A program made the position numbers and the translations under genes. A stretch of 64,000 nt of DNA from Camarhynchus parvulus (lineage: Eukaryota > Chordata > Aves > Passeriformes > Thraupidae): the NCBI RefSeq assembly GCF_901933205.1, contig NC_044576.1:4249024-4313023 (forward strand), given 5' to 3'. Numbering within the stretch: the first letter of the stretch is position 1; each line of letters starts with the position of its first letter. Positions 1 to 11,322 of the stretch are shown one piece after another. The notes beneath the pieces were generated by a model that was not told the origin of the DNA, did not search any database, and saw nothing but the letters and a program-made list of their open reading frames with translations.

Positions 1-245
1 CCCCAAGCTGTGTGAGGATGTCCCTGGTGTTTTAGGGTGTCCCCCAGGTATGTGTGAGGATGTCCCTGGTGGTTTGGGGTGTCCCCCAGATGTGTGTGAG
101 GATGTCCCTGGTGTTTTAGGGCACCCCAAGGTGTGTGAGGCTGCCCCTGGTATTTTGGGGCACCCCCAGGTGTGTGAACAGGTTCGTGCAGGTGTGGGTC
201 ACCCCCAGGTGTGTGAGCAGTCTGTGCAGGTGTGGGGTGTCCCCA
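1..245. repeat. GT-rich minisatellite, about 6 units of 40-42 bp
   Basis: Units begin near 8, 51, 91, 132, 172 and 212 with TGTGTGAG and usually end in a run of C followed by AG. The first four units share GATGTCCCTGGTG or a close variant; the last two are more diverged and carry GTGCAGGTGTG instead. The array is cut by the window edge, so its full length is unknown. An open frame runs through it because the unit has few stops; I do not read that as a gene. Confidence 0.85.
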
Positions 246-607
246 AGCTGCCCACACCCCCGAGGCTGACCCTCCTTCCCTCTCTGTTTGCCTGGGCCAT
301 CCCAGCCCTCTCCCAGAGCAGGTTTGGGGCTGTGCCAGCAGCTCTGCCTGCCCATAAATGACCGTGCCAGGAATGCAGGATGAGTGATGGCCACGGCAGT
401 GCCAGCCCTGCTCCTGCCCCTATTTGGAGCCCTGCTCCGTGCACACCACAACCCTCCTTGGGGAGAGGGTGAGGGAAGAGCCTGGAGCTGTTCCTGCCAG
501 GGCTTTGTTCCACCCCATCCACATGGGCTTGGAGTTTTCAGCTTAAACCACAGATCCTTGCTGCAGGAAACTCAACCTGTCGGGGTTTTTGGGGTGTTCC
601 CAGCTTT
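246..607. other. Unique sequence, nothing recognised
   Basis: C-rich single-copy DNA between the minisatellite and the first CR1. I see no repeat, RNA gene or splice-flanked open frame. Confidence 0.5.
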
Positions 608-806
608 TGTGCAGGAAGAATTCCTCCCTGGAAAGGGTGGTGAGTCCTTGGAAGGGATGTGGTGCAGTGCCCAGCCCTGCAGGTGTCCCAGGAAGGGCTG
701 GAGGTGGCACTCAGTGCTCTGGGCTGGGGACAAGGTGGGGATCAGGCTCAGCTGGGACTCCATGGTCCTCGAAGTCTTTTCCAACCTGATTTTAATGATC
801 CTGGCT
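608..806 (+). mobile_element. CR1 LINE 3' fragment, GC-rich variant
   Basis: Sense-strand CR1 3' end: a CTCCCTGGAAAGGGTGGT start, then GTGTCCCAGGAAGGGCTGG and GTGGCACTCAGTGCTCTGGG, ending in TTCCAACCTGATTTTAATGATCC. The middle block recurs almost unchanged, in antisense, at 35597-36112 and 55462-55652. These three therefore form one subfamily, distinct from the commoner copies in the window. No reverse transcriptase region is present. Confidence 0.8.
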
Positions 807-1689
807 GAGCCCAACCTCTCTGTCCCCAGGCTTGGTGGGACCAACATTTCATCCCCTCAGTGCTCCTGCTCAACCCCAGCATTGCCCCAGAGGGGACTTT
901 AGAGGAGGTTTATTCATGCAAGATGGAATTCCCCTGCCAAGGCCAGACATTATTATGGGCAATATTGAAGTGTTTTGTCCCCTTGTGTTATCTCCCAGCT
1001 CCTTGGTGAGGCAGATGGGGCCTTGGGACGCCATGAAACCTGTCCCCGTGCCAGTGATCTCCTCTCCTCCCAGGCAATGCCATTCCAGAGCTGGATCCTT
1101 TGCCCAAGCAAATGTTCATTCCATCAGAAGGCTGGCAGTGCCCACTGGCAGGAGCTGGCCTGTCAGAGGCACCAGGAAGCAGCAGCAATGCCAAAGGGAA
1201 GCTTTGTACCCAAATTATTGCTGCTGTGTTTTAACCCCTGCTGAAGGATTTCCTGCTGTCCCAGGAGCTCAGGAGCTGGGGACAGCACCAGTTCCATGTC
1301 ACTGAAAGCTGGCAGGGGCTGCAGGGGTCCCAACATGATAAGGGGAGACACCGGCATGGAGAGGTGGGATGGGTTCCTGGAAAAAACCATTCAGCAAGTC
1401 CCTGGTTTTTGTTTGAGACCAAAACCAGCCAGAGTTGATTTTGGGAGGGAAATCAGGAAACAGGGAGGGAAATCCCTCTTTTCAGTTCATGTCCCATGCA
1501 TTTAAAATTTTCTGTTATAATAATTTTGGTTTAGATATTGTGTTCTTAAAAAAAAAACATTTAATTGTTGGCCAAGGCATTGCATTGGGCAAAGAGGCTC
1601 CCAGCTGACCTGTTTGGAACCCTTTAAAAATCCATCAAGGTTGTTCTGGATTCAGTTTTTGGGGGGTTTTGACAACTGGGAGCAAGGAA
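807..1689. other. Unique sequence, nothing recognised
   Basis: Mixed-composition DNA with an A tract near 1549. Open frames at 832-1305 and 975-1244 overlap each other and resemble no family I know. Confidence 0.5.
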
Positions 1690-1840
1690 CCATCATGGAA
1701 AGGTTTGGGTTGGAAGGGACCTTAAATCCCATCCAGTGCCACCCCTGCCATGGGCAGGGACACCTTCCACTGTCCCAGGCTGCTCCAAACCCATCCAGCC
1801 TGGCCTTGGACACTTCCAGGGATCCAGGGAAGGAATTCTA
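1690..1840 (-). mobile_element. CR1 LINE 3' fragment
   Basis: Antisense copy of the common CR1 3' end: GGTTTGGGTTGGAAGGGACC, CACCCCTGCCATGGGCAGGG and CTTCCACTGTCCCAGGCTGC, then GGCCTTGGACACTTCCAGGG. About 150 bp remain, so it is strongly 5'-truncated. Confidence 0.93.
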
Positions 1841-3514
1841 GTAGAGTTCCTATTATCCCACTTTCCCCTCCATGCATTTGTTTATATCCTGTTGGGTTTA
1901 TGAGTATTTATTTTTATTTTAAAATGCCCCAAGAACGCTGAGCTGCACTAAAAGCTGTCAGTTCCCTCTGCTGACCTTCTCCTAGGTTTCCCTGCTCCTT
2001 AAAAGCTGATTTCCATGTGGAATATGCAGTCAGCTGCTAGCCTGGGGGTCACTGTTTGTGACCCAAGAGGCAGCCAAGGAGGGGTGACCACCCCAAACTC
2101 TGGAGCTGCCTGGTGCTGGATTTTGTGCTGTTGAGCAACCCCGGGTCCTGGCTGGGATTATTCCCCCATTTTTGCTGCCTACAGAGCACGCCTCTGCACT
2201 GCTGAACTTGCTGGCCTTGGGAAAGGGCCAAGCTCTGCCCCTGATGGAGCACAGAGTGCTGCTCACATGGCATGGGGGTGGTGAGGTGCCCTGCTGCATC
2301 TCCCAGCTCCCAGCAGGGTTTGGTACTCCCTCGAGATGGGATCATGCTCCTGATACTGAATTTCAGCTTCTTGGCTGAGAAAACCAGGCCCTCCTTACCT
2401 GGCCATCTCGATCCTGCATTAGATCTGCCTCTCTCTTAAGTTTTGGGTGTAATTAAATTAAATTAAATTATTTTATATATAAGTACCTTTCAAAGGTCAA
2501 AGTTTTCAAAGTTTTCAGTGCTGCCACGAGCCCTTAGACCTGAGCACCTTTTCCAGCCTAATTCAGAACCTGCACTGTCATCAAAAGGAAGAAGACTGCA
2601 GCCCACATTGGCTTTGAAAAGATAAATGTATTTTCCAGGAGTAACTCAACCTCAATTTTTTAGTTTATCCCTTAAATCGTGCTGGGCCTCAGACCATCAC
2701 TTTTGCACGTATTTCAGTTTTAATTTCCTCCTCGTCACTACAGTTTTAATCCCTTTGAAATCAACACTGGGCACTTCACATCTAATTCTGTGTAACAAGA
2801 TAAGGACCATGTGTTTCTCCACTCAGGACAAGTTCTGAGGTGGATCTTTCCAGGTCTGTATTTCAGGAAGGGCTCTGGGTTTGGTTTAGTACTGACTTTA
2901 TGTTTTGTAGGGCTGCTGAAATTGTGGGGATTTTTAAATTTAAAAAAAAATTAATTTTTAATTCCCACAGTGTGGGAATTTTTAAAATAAAATTTATGGC
3001 TTCTCACTGACACAAATCCCTTCTGGGGTGAGAAACTGGAATATAAGCAAAATTCCTGAAGGAAAAATAAAAACCCCACTATTTTCTTCCCAACGTGACT
3101 TGGTCTGCACATGAGCTGTTCCCCAGGCTGAGATAAAACAGAGATGAGTAAGAAAAATCAGATTTTGCCAAGAACAAGGAGAGCAGGGGATCCTGCTGGG
3201 CCTTTGTTTTTGTTTATTTCCTTGGGGTGTTTGAGGGAAAGAAGATGATGAGGTCACTGGCAGCAGTGCTGGTACAGACAGAGCTTTTTAAGGCACAAGT
3301 TGGCCCCTTTATCTCCCTCCTTATCTTTACTAGGATGGCTGGGGTGGGGTTTAGTCAGAGCCAGAGCTTCTGTTGCAACCTCTGAGCCTTTGGGCTCTCC
3401 CTCCCTCGCCCTTCAGGCTGAGCCTCACGTTTGGAATTTGTTCCTCTCCGGATCCCAGCACGCATCCCCGGGATTGTGACATTCCCTGCTCTGTCCCAAA
3501 CACCTCTCTGCACC
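1841..3514. other. Unique AT-rich sequence with small repeats
   Basis: Holds an (AAATT)n run near 2450-2475 and an AT-rich imperfect inverted repeat around 2925-2995. The latter centres on AATTCCCAC / GTGGGAATT arms with a 3-nt loop. No gene-like feature seen. Confidence 0.55.
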
Positions 3515-3857
3515 CTTGTATGGCCATAAAACCATGGAAGGGACCCACAGGGATCATCCAGTCCACAGACCCCCCAACAATCCCACCCTGGAGCAGTGTC
3601 CAAGCTCTCCTGGAGCTCTGGCAGCCTCGGGGCTGTGCCCATTCCCTGGGGAGCCTGGGCAGTGCCCAGCACCCTCTGGAGAAGAGCCTTGTCCTGAAAT
3701 CCAACCTAAACCTGCCCTGGCACAGCTCCAGCTGTTCCTTGGGTGCTGTCCCTGTCTCAGAGAGCAGAGTTTGGAGCTGCCCATTGGAGGATGTTGAAGA
3801 CCCCAGAGAGGTCTCCCCTCAGCCTCCTCTTGTCCAGGCTGAGCAAACCAAGTGACC
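3515..3857 (-). mobile_element. CR1 LINE 3' fragment
   Basis: Antisense copy of a different CR1 subfamily. It has AACAATCCCACCCTGG, CCTGGAGCTCTGGCAGCC and GGCTGTGCCCATTCCCTGGG, with an upstream part ending in CCTCTTGTCCAGGCTGAGCA. At 340 bp it is one of the longer copies. Relatives are at 42682-42962 (same strand) and 35335, 51222 and 61150 (opposite strand). Confidence 0.9.
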
Positions 3858-5339
3858 ACTTGAAAAGCTGCTGGAAAAGTCCTATTCTTCTGGTTTTGAT
3901 GGAATTTTGTTCCTTGCCCTTCTTTGGCCTTCCACCCTTCTTGGCCTATCAAGCACAGACAAAATTTTCTTCACTTTTAGGATTCTGAGGTTGTCTTTAG
4001 AGCCCAGACATTGAAAACTCCTGACAAATAACCATTTTCTCTCCTTCCCCTTGCTGGAAGCCTCCCAGAAACTCCAACCTGATGACTTTGGAATAATTTC
4101 TTAGATTCCTGGGATCATTCCCAACCCCGTTTCCCACCCCCAAACTGCCCTGGGAAGAGGGGAGGCTGCTCAGGGCTGACTCACAGCACCTTTTTCAGTT
4201 TTTAAAAAATTTTCTGTTACCCCTTTATTTGCTCCAGCACAACCAGAATCTCTTGTCCCTGCTCTGTAGGTAGCAGAGGATGAAGAAAATTACAATAAAT
4301 GACAATAAATGGCAATAAAAGAGCAGGGGAAATGCATGAACATATTTCAGGCATGGTTTTGGGGTGAAAAGGATGTGTCCTGATGGGAGAGGGGGACAGC
4401 AAGAGACACAGAGCAGTCTAGACCTGACCTCTACCACCCACCCATGTATATTTGGTAAAAAAAACAGCTCTGCCTGCTGTATTTTATTTTTCTCACTGAG
4501 GTACACATGGCTCTTAAATAAACATGATTATACCCTACGTGGAGCTGCAGCCCGGGCCAAGCACTAAAAATAGTGGGCAGAAGGGAGAGACCTCAATTAG
4601 ATGCAGAGTGCTCAACAATTTAACTTCTAATTGGCTTGTGGTTATCCCCCAACGAGGAACCAGCCCTGGTGTGCTGAAAGGATTCGAGGTCTGGCAAAAC
4701 AGGCACTCAAATGGGGTATTTTTTGAACAAAAAAAAGAGGCCTGGGTGTTGCATGTCGAGGAACTCATGTGTTTGCGTGACATTTGCCTTCAGCTCAGGG
4801 GTGAGGCCTCACCTTGGGGCTTTCGCAGGTGGGTTCAGCTCCACGTTCTCAACCCCGGTTTGGTGGCCCCACGAGGTTTTTTGGGTTGGATTTGGTTTCT
4901 GATTCAGGTCATGATGCAGAACTGCAGGAGCAGCAGTCAGAGGCATCCCAAGGGCTCCTTGATTTCCACCCTCAGTTCCAGTCCAAACTTTGTGTTCCTT
5001 CCAGCTCCCAGCAAGCCTTTCCCATCATCATTCCCTAATTTTCCCTGCATTTAGCTCTTCCTGCTGCCTCAGCCTGAAGCAGCAGCACACAGTGGCCTCC
5101 TCACCATCATGGCGTGATCTCCCATTCCCTGAAGCTGGTTGTGGGGCAGGAGGAGCTCAGTTTTTGGGAGAACACCAACCCCCAGCCACTGCCCACTCGC
5201 CATTCCAAGCTCCCAACCCAGCCCTGCTCGGGCACTGGGCAGCCAAAGCTTTGCCAAGGCTTTGCTGGGATAGAAAGGTGGATTTCAAGGACAACAATTT
5301 ACAGAATATCTGGCAAGAAGGTCTGGAAGAAGAAGATCT
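3858..5339. other. Unique sequence, nothing recognised
   Basis: Contains a short run of AATAAATG-type units near 4290-4320. Several overlapping open frames (for example 4524-5054 +) resemble no family I know and show no splice context that I trust. Confidence 0.5.
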
Positions 5340-5537
5340 GGGATCTGGAGTGAGACATAGCAGGAAGCAAATAACACAGGTGGGAGGTGGCTCGGGTTGA
5401 TCCCTGTTTGGGTTTGGAATAACTTTCCCTGTTTATTTGGGAATTCTTGAAGGAATTCTGGGAGTTGTGTGTGCCTGGCAGCTCCTGAGAATTGCTTGAT
5501 ATTTTTCAGGATCAGCTCCCTGGCAGTGAGTTCCCAA
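5340..5537 (-). repeat. Dispersed 198-bp repeat, copy 1
   Basis: Matches 8180-8376 in the same orientation over its full length. Shared landmarks on the plus strand are GGATCTGGAGT at the left end, GCAAATAACACAGG, GGAATAACTTTCCCTG, TTTATTTGGGAATT, and TTTTTCAGGATCAGCTCCC at the right end. On the minus strand it carries a poly(A)-signal-like AATAAA and an open frame. It may be an old transposon or LTR fragment I cannot name, or a duplicated piece of local DNA. Confidence 0.75.
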
Positions 5538-6345
5538 GAGCCTTTTCCTCTGTCTGCATCCACTGTTTTTTTTTCTCCCCAGGATATGGGTGTGGGAATC
5601 CTGCCCTTATTTCCAAGCCACGTTTTCCCTCCCACCTCAAGACCCCCAGGAAGCACCTGCATGATCACCAAGCTTGCTCTTGTACATGTGCCTGTGGCTT
5701 AACTGGAGGAGAACATGGCAATTTAGGGGGGAAAAGAAATACCTCAATATTTTTAAGTGAAAGTAGCAAGTGCATTCCAGTATAATCCATGCATTGTTGG
5801 AAGGTGGTTTTCCCAATTGTTTCCCATTGTTGCAGGTGTTTTTTCCCAATTTCTTCACCTCAGGAGTTGTCTAGGAAAGCTTTTCCACCTTTGGACTGAG
5901 GAAGAGACCACACAAACTGCAGAGTGTTTGGCATGCTGAGGCTGAAATGGAATCCAGCCCTTCTTCCCAAAGAAGCCAGCCCTTCCTCATTTCCCTCCAG
6001 GAGTGTCCCAGAAACCACCGTGGCCTGGCTGGTTTCAATCCTGAATTTTTCAGTGGAATTGGCTCCTGTAATTATCTGACTCCTTGCCAGCCATGTCCAC
6101 TTGCCCGAGGCTCTCCCACAGTGACAGCCACGGGGTTTTGGCAATATCTGAACACCAAAAGTGAAACTTTGCCCTGTGGCTGGTGGAGAGGAAAGGGAAG
6201 GGTTTGGAATTTAGTCAAGGACTGCTCCCAAATTGAGTAGTGGTGGGAAGAAGAGGACAGAGAATCCTCCTGAGAAGCACAGCTCACACCTCTGGCAGCT
6301 CTGGGTGAGGAGGAGGAAGATGGCCAAGGATTCAAGGCAGAGTTT
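5538..6345. other. Unique sequence, nothing recognised
   Basis: No repeat family, RNA gene or convincing exon. Open frames here (for example 5947-6240 +) look like chance. Confidence 0.5.
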
Positions 6346-6715
6346 GATTCATAAAATCATGGAATGTTTTGAGTTGGAAGGGACTTAAAGCTCATTCCAA
6401 CCCCCTGTCCTGGATTGCTCCACTACCCCAGGGTGCTCCAAACCCTGTCCATCCTGGCCTTGGACACTCCCAGGGGCAGCCCCAGCTGCTCTGGGCACCC
6501 TGTGCCAGGGCCTGCCCACCCTGCCAGGGAACAATTCCTAATTCCCAATATCCAACCTAAATTTCCCCTGTGTCAGTCTGAAGCCATTCCCCTTTGTTCT
6601 GTCACTCCAGTTCCTGATGATTTGTCCCTGTCCATCCTCCCCATCACCCCTTCAGGCTCTGTGAGGTTCTGTGAGGTCTCCTCAAACCTTTTCTCCAGGC
6701 TGAACAGCCCCAACT
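6346..6715 (-). mobile_element. CR1 LINE 3' fragment
   Basis: About 370 bp in antisense. It runs from the 3' end (TGGAATGTTTTGAGTTGGAA) through GCTGCTCTGGGCACCCTGTG and CCCACCCTGCCAGGGAACAA to CTTTTCTCCAGGCTGAACAG. The same block order is seen at 21236-21545 and 56378-56745. Confidence 0.93.
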
Positions 6716-7204
6716 TTATTTACTAATATAATATATTTATTCCCAATAAATCCCCATTTATAATAACATTGGGTGTGAATTTTTTCACTCCTAGGCCTGC
6801 TGTCCCTTCATTTCCTGCATTAGGTGTTCCATCATAACCAAGTTTAAAAAATCCCACCGCCAAAATTAAAAGTTGTGTTTTGCTGCCTTTTCTTTTCTTC
6901 TTTTTTTTTTTTGAAATAGGGTTTCTCCTGCCCTTCAAGCAGAAAACTGAATTAAAGCATAGGAGTGAAATGATGATTGCATTAAACCCACCTTGATGAG
7001 CAGCCAAGGAATGCTTTGAGTCCCAAAAGGTGAGACTGTGGCATCATCAAGCAGCAGGGCCGACACCTCAGGAGCCTCCCATGGGAAATCCTGTTCTTGC
7101 CCAGTCTTGCACGTCTGGGCTTGTTGGTTTGTCTCCAGCTCCTGGAATTCCAGGAAAGAAATGCCCTCTTGTTCCACCAATCCATTCCTGCATCGCTGCC
7201 CAAC
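6716..7204. other. AT-rich spacer with T tract
   Basis: Contains a T tract at about 6899-6912 and otherwise unremarkable sequence. Confidence 0.5.
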
Positions 7205-7412
7205 ATTCAGGAACAATTTCTCCATGGAAAGAGAGGTCAAACAGTGGAACTGGGCTGCCCAGGGAAGAGGTGGATTCATTATCCTTGGCAGTGTTCCAGA
7301 AATGAGTAGATGTGGCCCTTCACGGTTTAGTGGCCCTGGGGGTGGTTGATCAGAGTTTGGATTGATGATCTTGGAGTTCTTTTCCAGCCTTAGTGACTCC
7401 ATGAGTCCCTGA
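7205..7412 (+). mobile_element. CR1 LINE 3' fragment, older subfamily
   Basis: Sense copy with AACAATTTCTCCATGGAAAG, AACTGGGCTGCCCAGGGAAG and GTAGATGTGGCCCTTCACGG, ending in GATCTTGGAGTTCTTTTCCAGCC then TGACTCCATGAGTC. It is more diverged than the common copies and related to 19436-19830. Confidence 0.85.
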
Positions 7413-8179
7413 TTGTTGGATTATACTTTTTTTCTGACTTAGAGATGGGGCAACTGAGAGGTGTTTTAAAAACTTTTATTCTATTTTCTGTTTCATGAGA
7501 AGGGTGAGACAATACAAATATGATAATTCACACCATCACAATTAGAAGCTATTTCCTAATTTCAAAACACTATAAGTGTTTTTTGGCTTATCAGCTTTTT
7601 GTTACACTATGTTGTAGAATGTCTTAAAGCTAATCATCTAAAATTACTCTTTGCGTGTTTTACTACAATGCTTTTTTCAAAGTTTTATTTTTTTAAAGTA
7701 TCTAGTCTTATTTTCAAGGCTGTAGCAAGGTCAATAGCCTTATTAAAGTTGACAGCCTTAGTTGGGGAAAAAAGCAAATTATTTTGTTGCACACAACAGG
7801 ACCAAGATTGATGTCCAGAAATGTAGACAAACATTCATATTTTGGGGAAGAAATCTTGGAAAACAACGTTTTTGCTCCATCTAATATGGACTGGATGCCC
7901 AAGGGAAGGACTGGAAAGCCCTCATCCCAATCCTGAGCACCAGCACGAGCCCATCCATCATTCCCCTGGAGTTCCCAGCAGCAGCAGGGCGCAGGATGGA
8001 TCCTCATCCTGTTCTCCTGCAGAATTTCCAGCCCCAAAGGTGTCTCCTGCTGAAATCCTGCTGCATCAACTCCTCTGACAAACCCCACAGTGGCTGGATA
8101 CAGGAAAATCCCTACTGGAGCTTTGCCAGCCAAGCTCCAGCCCTCTCCAATCATCCTCAATCCCAATTTACTGAAAACT
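7413..8179. other. Unique sequence, nothing recognised
   Basis: AT-rich to about 7800, then more balanced. The 273-codon minus-strand open frame at 7714-8535 crosses the next repeat and resembles no protein I know. Confidence 0.5.
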
Positions 8180-8376
8180 GGGATCTGGAGTTTAAACACA
8201 GCAGGAGGCAAATAACACAGGGTGGGAGCTGGCTTGGGTTGATCCGTTTTGGTTTGGAATAACTTTCCCTGTTTATTTGGGAATTGTGGCAGGATTTCTT
8301 GGGGTTGCGTGTGCCCGGCAGCTCCTGGGAATTGCTCGACATTTTTCAGGATCAGCTCCCTGGCAGTGGGTTCCCA
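8180..8376 (-). repeat. Dispersed 198-bp repeat, copy 2
   Basis: Second copy of the unit at 5340-5537, almost equal in length. Both ends of the similarity are sharp: GGATCTGGAGT on the left and GGGTTCCCA on the right, with unrelated flanks. On the minus strand about 40 codons align with copy 1 without a stop or frameshift. Confidence 0.75.
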
Positions 8377-8662
8377 GTTCTGCAGAGTGCACATGGAATA
8401 TTTAGGGATGCATGGAAATGAGAGGTTATGGATGAAGAGATTTCCCTGCCTGGATGGGCACCCAAACTGAATCCCATCATGGAATTTGAGGTGTCCGGGT
8501 CCCAACCCCGTTACTGGGAAAGACTTGGCCACCACCCCAAAACATTTCAGTCCTGCCTGGATGGGTCATGGAGCATCCCAGAAACTCATCCTGTGTTGGC
8601 TCCTTGTGCTTTCTCCTGTGAGTTTAGAGGTGTAAGGAGGAGATTTGGGCTTCCCAGAGTGA
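8377..8662. other. Unique sequence, nothing recognised
   Basis: Short single-copy stretch between two repeats. Confidence 0.45.
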
Positions 8663-8782
8663 ATCCCAGAATCAGGGAGTGGTTTAGGTGGGAAGGGACC
8701 TTAAAGGCCATCCCATTCCAGCCCCTGCCATGGCAGGGACACCTTCCACCATCCCAGGCTGCTCCAAGACCTGTCTAACAGG
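8663..8782 (-). mobile_element. CR1 LINE 3' fragment
   Basis: Antisense 120-bp piece: GAATCCCAGAATCAGG, GGTGGGAAGGGACCTTAAAG, CCCTGCCATGGCAGGGACAC and ATCCCAGGCTGCTCCAAG. Confidence 0.9.
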
Positions 8783-11322
8783 CACCCCAAGTGTCCTTGG
8801 ACAATGAACCCCATGGATTTGATCAAACTCCCAGCTCAGAGTACAGGTTCCCTGATATTGAATAGTGAAGATGGGATGCTGCCTCAGGTACAGAAAAATC
8901 CATGATCTGCTGTCAGAAATACAAATTAAATTCCCAGAGGAGATGTTAAACCCTCAGATCAGTCCCAAGCTCCCAATATTTATGGAGAGGAGCTTAAATG
9001 TCCTACCACAACCACCAAAGCCTCATTCCCCACAAGATGCCCACTTCTTTATTTATTAATATTTTATTGTGTAATGTGGCCTGAGACATGCACTGCCCTC
9101 ATATTTCAGGTGGTGCCTTTTTTTCCTGAACATTCCAGGATTTTTTCTGAGACCCAACAGCCAGCAAAATATGTTTGGGTTTAGTTTTTTTTTTTTTTTT
9201 TTGTTCTTACCATAAATATCCTCTGTGCATGGCTCCTGATGTGATGAAGTGATGGATGTGAAGCTCGTTGGCATTTCCAAAGTCACGCTCCGGATTCCTG
9301 CTTCAATCTGACCCCAAACAGATCATGGAGATGAGCTGAGCTCTGCTCTTAAGCATCACTCCACTGCTGCTTGAGCTGCTGATCTCATTTATAATTTTGT
9401 CACCAATTTCTAAAACTGGAGGAGTCAGAAAATGATGGACAACTTTGAGGAAGGCCAGGAGAAAAGCCAATCCAGGACTTTTTAATGCCCAAATTCCCAT
9501 CAGAGCTGCTGCAATTTGTTTGTTCCCAGAGCAAAAAGCACCTGGAAATTTCTGTGTAGAGAATAAAAGATGAAAAAATAACACAAGCAGTCTCCTGGAT
9601 GTAATTTAGGCAGTGACCAGCAAAAATAAAAGTTATATTTGAGTAAAGGAAGCTGGAGGGGGGAACATGCAGTGGGTCAGGACGGTGCTGGGTGCTGTGA
9701 GTAGGAATAAAATGATGTTAATAATAAACAGCTCCGCTGCTCTTTTAAAGAACTTATTTCTCCAACACATGCAGAAAGTTAAAGTTACAACTCTGCGAAA
9801 TTTCTGCTGGCTGCCTCATCTGTTTATCATTGACTCCCTGGATGCTCGTGGTAAGAATTCTGGCTTTTGGAATAATGTTTGTGGTAGGTGGTCCCTTCAA
9901 AGCTGCTCCCTCACACTCAGCCAGTTTGATTTGCTGGGGGAGACTCTGCTCATGCAAAGTTTTCCTTCAACTGCATCCAGCGCCGTGATGAGCCAGTGCA
10001 AGAGAAACTACTGTGCTGTGATTCCCCTCTCAAGCCACTCAGGCACTTTGAAGTGGAATTTTTCCTTCATTTTTGGGGCCAGAGAAGTTGTTAGGGTTTT
10101 TCCACGCCCCCCCCTCCCCTTTCCTCCATTCCCAAGGGAAAAATAAAACATTTACACACATGCTGGTGGTCTATATTTATCAACATAAAATCTAAATATA
10201 GCATTATTTTTACACCCATTGCTGGGGCTAACCCAGCCATGAAATAAACACACTTTCTGCTTTCTAAAATTACATTTTTAAAAAAATGTTTACAATTATT
10301 ATGGCCACTATTATGGCGTCAAGGCAGAAATGGAACTGCTTTCCCTCTGTGTGTTCATCTAAAGGAGGGAGCTTCACATTCTCTTCAATTAACTGTATGG
10401 ACATTTTCCATCAAGAAGGGATAAAATTAAAAAAACAAGGCTGCAAAACAAGAATTTAACCTTTTTTAAAATAAAGAATAATATCATAAATCAGCACAGC
10501 CACTGTCACACCAGCAGACACTGATGTGAGGTGTAGCTGAGCTCACACTGTGGAAGACATGAGTGCAAGCACAAAAAGTCAGACAAAATCTTTGAAAAAT
10601 TACCCAATCTGTTTAGAAACTTTTTCCCAATAGTAAAAGAAGAAGGAAAAAAGAACAGTTTTGTTTGGGTTAATGTTGCACTGCTCTTGAGGCAAAAAAT
10701 GCTCACAAATAAAACACTTGTGGGGACTGTTGTGTTTATTTTGCTTTTGCTAAATTCTAGAAATCCATGACACTTCAGGCAGTTTGCTAATTCTAAAAGT
10801 CCATGCAAATCCAGGCAGTGAATATTCCAAGAGAAGCTAAAAAAGAAGAAGTTGGGAAGGAAAAATTCCAAGGTGAAAATGGGCAGAAAAAAATGCAAGG
10901 GAGAAGATGGGCAGGAAAAATGCAAGGGAGAAGATGAGAAGCAAAAATGCCAAGGGAAAACCTGGGATAAAAATATGGACAGGGTTTCTCTTGAGATCCA
11001 TTTCTCCCACAATTGATGAGCAACTGGAAGAGGCATCACTGGAGAGCAGTGACTCCTTAATTACAAATGAATGGATGCTGTAGATGATGGATCCAATGTT
11101 TTAAATGCAGATTTAAAAAAATATTGCTTCTATATTGATTTCTAATTTATTTTAAAATTGGTTTTCCTTGTTTTTGGTTAAACCCCCCCAGAGCCAGCAG
11201 CCCGTTCCTGAGCCCCCGTGAGCAGCAGCTCCTTCCCAACTCCTCATCCTGGAAAGGCAATGGCAGGAAAGCTTTAGCTTCCTTGGAGAGCCTTTGTGTG
11301 CTCCAGAGAGCCCAAAGATGGA
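8783..11322. other. Mostly unique DNA with small tandem repeats
   Basis: Holds a T tract at about 9184-9202 and a two-unit repeat of about 40 bp near 10746-10820. About 3.5 A/G-rich units of roughly 28 bp lie at 10855-10965 (ATGCAAGGGAGAAGATGGGC theme). The stretch 9690-9900 and the AT-rich 10140-10480 look non-repetitive and could hold conserved non-coding sequence, but I cannot test that. The 159-codon frame at 9667-10146 resembles no known protein. Confidence 0.45.

Noticed and set aside
5340..8376. Paired LTRs of one provirus
   Set aside because: The 198-bp copies lack TG...CA ends and flanking target duplications. The DNA between them holds separate CR1s and no retroviral gene.
7714..8535. 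273-codon minus-strand open frame, the longest in the window
   Set aside because: It crosses the 198-bp repeat and unique DNA, resembles no protein and has no splice or start context.
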